Positions 7,033 to 10,387 of a stretch of DNA of 10,387 nt are shown here, piece by piece. Below the pieces are notes generated by a model. The model was not told the origin of the DNA. It searched no databases and saw nothing but the letters and a program-made list of their open reading frames with translations. The DNA is taken from positions 1 through 10,387 of the forward strand of contig DAINBU010000157.1 in the NCBI GenBank assembly GCA_036732755.1, read 5' to 3'. This DNA is from DASRRB01 sp036732755. GTDB taxonomy: Bacteria > Planctomycetota > B15-G4 > SIAN01. The position numbers were made by a program, and so were the translations under genes. How positions within the stretch are numbered: the first letter of the stretch is position 1; each line of letters opens with the position of its first letter.

Positions 7033-8381
7033 TGGCGCTCGAAGCGCGGGTGGAGCTCGATGACCGAGCCCGTCTTCAGCCGGACGCGCTGTTCCCATGG
7101 ACGGTGGCCCTTCACCCGCACCACGACGGTGACCTCGGTCGCCGCGCCGCCGATCGAGGTCGAAGTGTCGAAGCCATACCCGACGAGCGCGCCGTCCACG
7201 AGGATCTCGACGTCCTCGTCCGCCACGCCCTCCATGCCGTCGGGCGAGTGGACGCGGATGCCGGTCGTCTCGAACTTCACCTGCTTGCCGCGCTTGCCGC
7301 CGTTGTCGCGGCGCGGGCCGGGGTTGATCTCGATGTACTCGTCCTTGGCGACGCGCACCTGGATCAGCTTGGTCTCGCAGCCGGTGACGCGGATCTCGAT
7401 CAAATGGTCGCCCGGCTCGATGCGGACCGGCGCGTCGAACGCGCTACCCTACAGCTGGCCGTCAACAAGGATCTGCACCTCGACCTGGCGCGCAATGAGG
7501 TCGTCGGGGCGGACGACGACGACGCCCTGTCCCTCGCGCTTGAGCTCGACGACGAGCTCCTGGTAGCGGTCGGTCGCGACCTGCACGACGTCCTGCCACG
7601 GACGGCGGCCGTCGGCCTCGACGCGCAGCATGTGGGCGCCCGGCTCGGCGCGCACGCGCCGCGGCTCCTCCCCGAGCGTGCCCTGGAACTGGTCGTCGAG
7701 GTAGATCTTCGCCCCCTCCGGCGAGCCGGTGAGCAGCAGCCCCTGTCCCTCGAGCGCGAGTTCGATCTTGATGCGCTGGTACATCCGCTCGTCGACGCGG
7801 ATCGCGCGCAGCGTGCTGCGGTAGCCGGGCGACTTGATCTCGAGCTCGTGGCTGCCCGGCGTCGTCACGACGTAGCCGCCGTCGAGCAGCGTCGAGAGCT
7901 TGCCGTCGACGTAGCACTCGTACTGCGACGGCGTGATCTCGAGGCGGGCGCCCTGGCCGGCGACCTCGAGCAGCGCGTCGATGTTCGACGGCCGGAAGCC
8001 GGTCGAGACGCTGAACGGGTGGAGGAAGCCGAGCAGCGTGCAGCCGAGCGTGCACGGCGCGCAGCAGACGCGCGTGGCCGCCTCGTCGGCGTCCATCACG
8101 TCGATGTCGCGATCGAGCACAACCTCGCGCTCGACCGGGTTGTAGCCCGCCTTCTCGATCTTGATCGAGTGGCGGTTCACGCTGTTGGTCAGCTCGACCG
8201 AGGCGGGCGTCGTCTGCCCGCAGTCGGCGCCGTCGAGCAGGATGCGCGCCCCGCTCGGCGTCGAGTTGACCTGCACCCGGCTCGACGAGGCGCACCCGCC
8301 GAGGACGAGCAGCGCCACGCATGCCGCGACGAGCCGCGCCGCCGCGGCCGTCGAACGCGAGCCCGTGAAGTTGGAGTCCAT
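7029..8381 (-). pseudogene. PEGA-repeat lipoprotein gene interrupted by an in-frame TAG
   Basis: The ATG at 8381 begins a lipoprotein signal peptide with lipobox LGGC (C30). Three PEGA-like repeats follow: about 34-90 (STPSGARILLDGADCG), 144-210 (ITPSQYECYVDGKLS) and 213-281 (GSPEGAKIYLDDQFQG), the later ones joined by GQG linkers. A fourth starts at about 284 and reaches VEVQILVDGQL (residue 310), where TAG at 7449-7451 stops translation. The same frame continues GSAFDAPVRIEPGDHLIEI, completing that repeat. A fifth repeat (VEILVDGALVG) runs to a TGA at 7029. Read through, the protein would be 451 codons' worth; terminated, it is 310 residues with half a repeat missing. A Cys-rich hydrophobic stretch lies at 106-121. 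PEGA domains are cell-surface or periplasmic beta-rich modules. The downstream YidD-like gene overlaps its TGA, so coupling would depend on translation past the TAG. Nonsense mutation, sequence error and recoding are all possible. Confidence 0.8.
7449..7451 (-). other. In-frame amber codon inside PEGA repeat 4
   Basis: The plus-strand CTA is TAG on the coding strand. The sequence before it (VDGQL) and after it (GSAFDAPV) are the two halves of one PEGA turn, in the same frame and with no missing length. The first initiation codon after it in this frame is a TTG at 7403, in the middle of the repeat and without a ribosome site. A natural restart is therefore unlikely. Confidence 0.85.
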
Positions 8382-8388
8382 CGCAGCA

Positions 8389-8395
8389 CCTCTCC
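8389..8395 (-). promoter_or_regulatory. Ribosome binding site of the PEGA lipoprotein gene
   Basis: On the coding strand GGAGAGG is followed by seven bases and then the ATG at 8381. This is a good Shine-Dalgarno match and supports that start, which also gives a complete lipoprotein signal peptide. The 61-base gap back to the DUF4097 gene shows no hairpin terminator, so the genes are probably co-transcribed. Confidence 0.7.
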
Positions 8396-8442
8396 GAGTG
8401 AATCCGTCTCGTCGCATGGCGCGTCCGTCCACGTCTTCCGGC

Positions 8443-9762
8443 TCACTTCCCGTCCGCGGCGGCGATGCGGATCGCACCGCCGACGCAGGTGGCGTGCAGC
8501 CGGACCTTCCGATCCTTGGGGTCGCCGCGCTCGAGGGTGCCCACGCGGGCACTCCCCTGCAGCGTGGCCTGGAAACCGGGCAGGGTGCACTCGATCTGGC
8601 CGATCGAGCTGGTCGCGTCGAGCGCGTAAGAACCGGTCTGCGGCAGCTCGAGTTCGAGCGCCCCGCCGTTCGCGACCAGGGTGAGCTCGTGCGCCGCGTC
8701 GTCCGCGGGGAGCAGCGACGCGTGCAGCTTGACGAGGCCGCCGCTCCCGGTCGCGTCGACGCCGCCGCGCGGGTCGACGATCTCGAGCGTGCGGCTGCTG
8801 TTCTGGGCCTTCGCGTCGCCGGTCCGGGCGATGCGCACCAGCGACCACGGGCACGTCACGTCGACCGCGCCGCCGACGTCCTCGAGCGTGGTGTCGGAGC
8901 GGTTGCCCGAGATCGTCGCCTTGCCGCGGATCCGCCGCGCGTCGATCTTCCCGGCCTTGTGCTGGACCAGGAGGTCGCCGCCCACGTCGGAGATCGTGAC
9001 CGACTCGTTGCCGCTGTCCACCGTGAGCGTGCCGCCGATGCTGGCGGCGGTCACGGCGCAGAAGGGGGCGACGATCCGCGCGTCGCGCGCGACGCGGGTG
9101 ACCGTGACGGGCGCCATCTTCGTCTCGACGTCGGCCGAATAGACGTCGGCCACGCGCACCGGCCGCGCAGACGTGCGCACGCGCGTGCGGCCGAAGACGC
9201 GCTCGATCGTGACGTCGCACGACTTCGCCTCGACGCCCACCTCGCAGAGCGTGTCGTGGACGACCACCTGGCTGAACTCGTTCTCGACGCGGACCGCGCC
9301 CGCCACGTGGGCGATCTCGACCGGCCCGAACTTGTTGCGCGCGCGCACCTCGCCGTCGCGCCCGTCGACGACGATCTTGCCGAAGAGGTTCTCGAGGTCG
9401 ACCGCCCACGCGCGCGGCAGCCGCAGCGTCATCGTCGCCGCGAACGAGAGGTCGGCCGGCTTCTGGTCCTTGTCGGGGAAGAGCGAGCGCACGGTCGCGG
9501 TGCCGTTCGCCGGCTCGAGGCTGAGGCGGACGAGGTCGAGGATGCGCTGCTGCGCGGCCGGGGTCGAGCCGCTCGCCGCGCAATCGAGCTCGGCGATCGC
9601 CTTCGGTCCGTCGGCGACGACGACCTTCAGGTCGCCGAGGCTGTGGTACGCGAAGACGCGCGCCACGTCGGCGGGCAGCTCGACTTCGAGGTGGCGCTTC
9701 GTCTCCGGCGGCCCCGGAAAGACGAGCGCGTTCGCGAGCAGCGCGAGGAGCAGAGCGGTCAT
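8443..9762 (-). CDS. DUF4097-like beta-helix family protein with N-terminal signal sequence
   Basis: This 439-residue protein begins with a short hydrophobic segment (TALLLALLANALVF), which suggests export. A leading part of about 135 residues follows. From there to about residue 410 it is a long series of short beta strands ending in glycine, valine or aspartate turns: HVAGAVRVENEFSQVVVHD, SIGGTLTVDSGNESVTISD, DVGGDLLVQHKAGKIDARR and DVGGAVDVTC. This periodic pattern is typical of DUF4097/DUF4098 putative-adhesin proteins, which are often encoded beside ECF sigma/anti-sigma pairs. Function is unknown in most members. The ATG at 9762 overlaps the stop of the upstream gene as ATGA, which supports coupling and this start; there is no clear separate ribosome site. 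In-frame translation upstream is only arginine/alanine-rich shadow sequence. The family call rests on repeat pattern and gene context; no catalytic residues are seen. Confidence 0.8.
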   Translation of the reverse strand: MTALLLALLANALVFPGPPETKRHLEVELPADVARVFAYHSLGDLKVVVADGPKAIAELDCAASGSTPAAQQRILDLVRLSLEPANGTATVRSLFPDKDQKPADLSFAATMTLRLPRAWAVDLENLFGKIVVDGRDGEVRARNKFGPVEIAHVAGAVRVENEFSQVVVHDTLCEVGVEAKSCDVTIERVFGRTRVRTSARPVRVADVYSADVETKMAPVTVTRVARDARIVAPFCAVTAASIGGTLTVDSGNESVTISDVGGDLLVQHKAGKIDARRIRGKATISGNRSDTTLEDVGGAVDVTCPWSLVRIARTGDAKAQNSSRTLEIVDPRGGVDATGSGGLVKLHASLLPADDAAHELTLVANGGALELELPQTGSYALDATSSIGQIECTLPGFQATLQGSARVGTLERGDPKDRKVRLHATCVGGAIRIAAADGK

Positions 9763-10387
9763 CCGCGCCCGTCCCCGTCGCCGGGCGCGGGGCCGGACGG
9801 CAGCGCGTCGATGCGACGCAGGAGCTCGACGCGGCGCGCCGCGAGCTCGGCGAGCTGGCGGCGCAGCTGGGGGTGGAGCTCGTTGCTCTCGAGCGCGGCG
9901 CGGCACTCCTCGAGTGCCGATTCGAGGAATGCGAGCTCCTCGGAGAGCGCCTGCCCGTCCTCGGTCGCCGCGGCGCCGCGGCCGGCGACCCGCCGCGCGA
10001 GCTCGTCGGCCTCCGACTCGAGCCGCGACTCGGCGCGCTCCGCCTGGACGAGCTGCGCCGTCGTGAGCAGCGTCAGCGGCGTCTCCGGAGCCGGGCGCCC
10101 GCGGCGGGGGAACTCGTGCAGGAGGAGCGCCCCGACCACGATCGAGGCGGCGGCCGCGATCAGCGCGCGCAGCACGAGGCGGCGGCGCACGAGCGAGCGC
10201 CGGCGCGCGCGCGTCCAGATCGACTCGAACGGGAGCTCCGGCGCGGGCGGCGTCGCGGCGCGTGCCGCCGCGTCGAGCGCGGCGTCGGCGTCGGTGAGCC
10301 GCTCGCGCAGCTCCTCCCACGCCGGCGCCTGCGGCGCTTGCGCGCGCGCGCAAGCATCGATCGCCGCGTCGGCGTCGCGCGCCGCGG
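9759..10387 (-). CDS. Partial single-pass membrane protein, possibly an anti-sigma factor, with a C-terminal coiled coil
   Basis: The frame is open from the window edge (first full codon at 10385) to the TGA at 9759, at least 208 residues, with the N terminus outside the window. Reading inwards there is a soluble part containing DACARAQ and WEELRERLTDADAALDAA. A basic juxtamembrane stretch follows (WTRARRRSLVRRR), then one transmembrane helix (LVLRALIAAAASIVVGALLL). After that comes a long Glu/Ala/Leu/Arg-rich region likely to form a coiled coil (AERAESRLESEADELARR, ALSEELAFLESALEECRAAL). The basic side suggests a cytoplasmic N terminus. This topology, just upstream of a DUF4097 gene, is typical of anti-sigma factors, but the diagnostic zinc-binding HxxxCxxC is not in view, so the role is inference. 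The GTG at 10190 is a poorer start because it would remove the basic cytoplasmic part. The stop overlaps the DUF4097 start by four bases. Confidence 0.6.
   Translation of the reverse strand, partial: AARDADAAIDACARAQAPQAPAWEELRERLTDADAALDAAARAATPPAPELPFESIWTRARRRSLVRRRLVLRALIAAAASIVVGALLLHEFPRRGRPAPETPLTLLTTAQLVQAERAESRLESEADELARRVAGRGAAATEDGQALSEELAFLESALEECRAALESNELHPQLRRQLAELAARRVELLRRIDALPSGPAPGDGDGRG
10336..10355. repeat. 20-bp perfect palindrome with an alternating CG core
   Basis: The sequence GCTTGCGCGCGCGCGCAAGC is identical to its own reverse complement. It lies inside the open frame of the partial membrane protein, where it encodes a run such as ACARAQ on the minus strand. It could form a small cruciform or Z-DNA, but codon bias towards GCG/CGC is a sufficient explanation. 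It is not followed by a T run on either strand, so it is not a terminator. Confidence 0.6.

Noticed and set aside
7033..7098. ATG at 7098 as start of the YidD-like gene
   Set aside because: It would add 22 residues encoded by the other frame of the PEGA gene's conserved end and place the signal peptide internally. The TTG at 7032 fits better.
7029..7403. Separate small gene starting at TTG 7403, downstream of the TAG
   Set aside because: This would begin in the middle of a PEGA repeat without a ribosome site. The sequence between the TAG and 7403 also reads as PEGA in the same frame, so it is the 3' half of the interrupted gene.
5935..8684. Plus-strand open frames opposite the YidD-like and PEGA genes
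   Set aside because: They are antisense shadows without domain signatures; the minus-strand genes have signal peptides, motifs and coupled starts.

Overview
The window is very GC-rich (roughly 70% by eye), tightly packed, and has no RNA genes, CRISPR array or transposase. It looks like a diderm bacterium: there is a lipoprotein with PEGA repeats, a secreted-type YidD-like protein, a DUF4097 protein encoded behind a single-pass membrane protein of anti-sigma type, and ABC-2 export genes. This mix is common in Planctomycetota and similar deep-branching environmental phyla. That placement is inference, because no marker gene is present.

Left part (1-5801). The first ~149 bases encode the C-terminal part of a YihY/BrkB family membrane protein. 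Its homology stops abruptly and runs head-on into a minus-strand radical SAM gene (98-1885). That gene is divergent, across a 109-bp gap, from a plus-strand run: ABC ATPase (1995-3011), ABC-2 permease (3008-4045) and a second radical SAM gene (4092-5801). The two radical SAM proteins are close paralogues. Each has an N-terminal twitch/SPASM-like cysteine motif, a CxxxCxxC radical SAM core and C-terminal TPR-like repeats, and they align with no visible gap over about 350 residues. Two such enzymes around one exporter make this the best candidate for an undescribed system, perhaps modification plus export of a peptide or other small product. No substrate or precursor gene is visible.

Right part (5812-10387). 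A minus-strand run converges on the second radical SAM gene with only 10 bases between them. In transcription order it holds a partial membrane-anchored coiled-coil protein, a DUF4097 family protein, a five-repeat PEGA lipoprotein gene and a lipoprotein-like YidD-TPR-membrane fusion. Two of the junctions are 4-base NTGA overlaps, which suggests translational coupling and a shared cell-envelope role.

Two anomalies stand out. An in-frame TAG interrupts the fourth PEGA repeat, although the repeat continues in the same frame. At the left end, the BrkB fragment has been joined so that the last ~17 codons of the first radical SAM gene are antisense BrkB sequence. That is either a real rearrangement or an assembly chimera.
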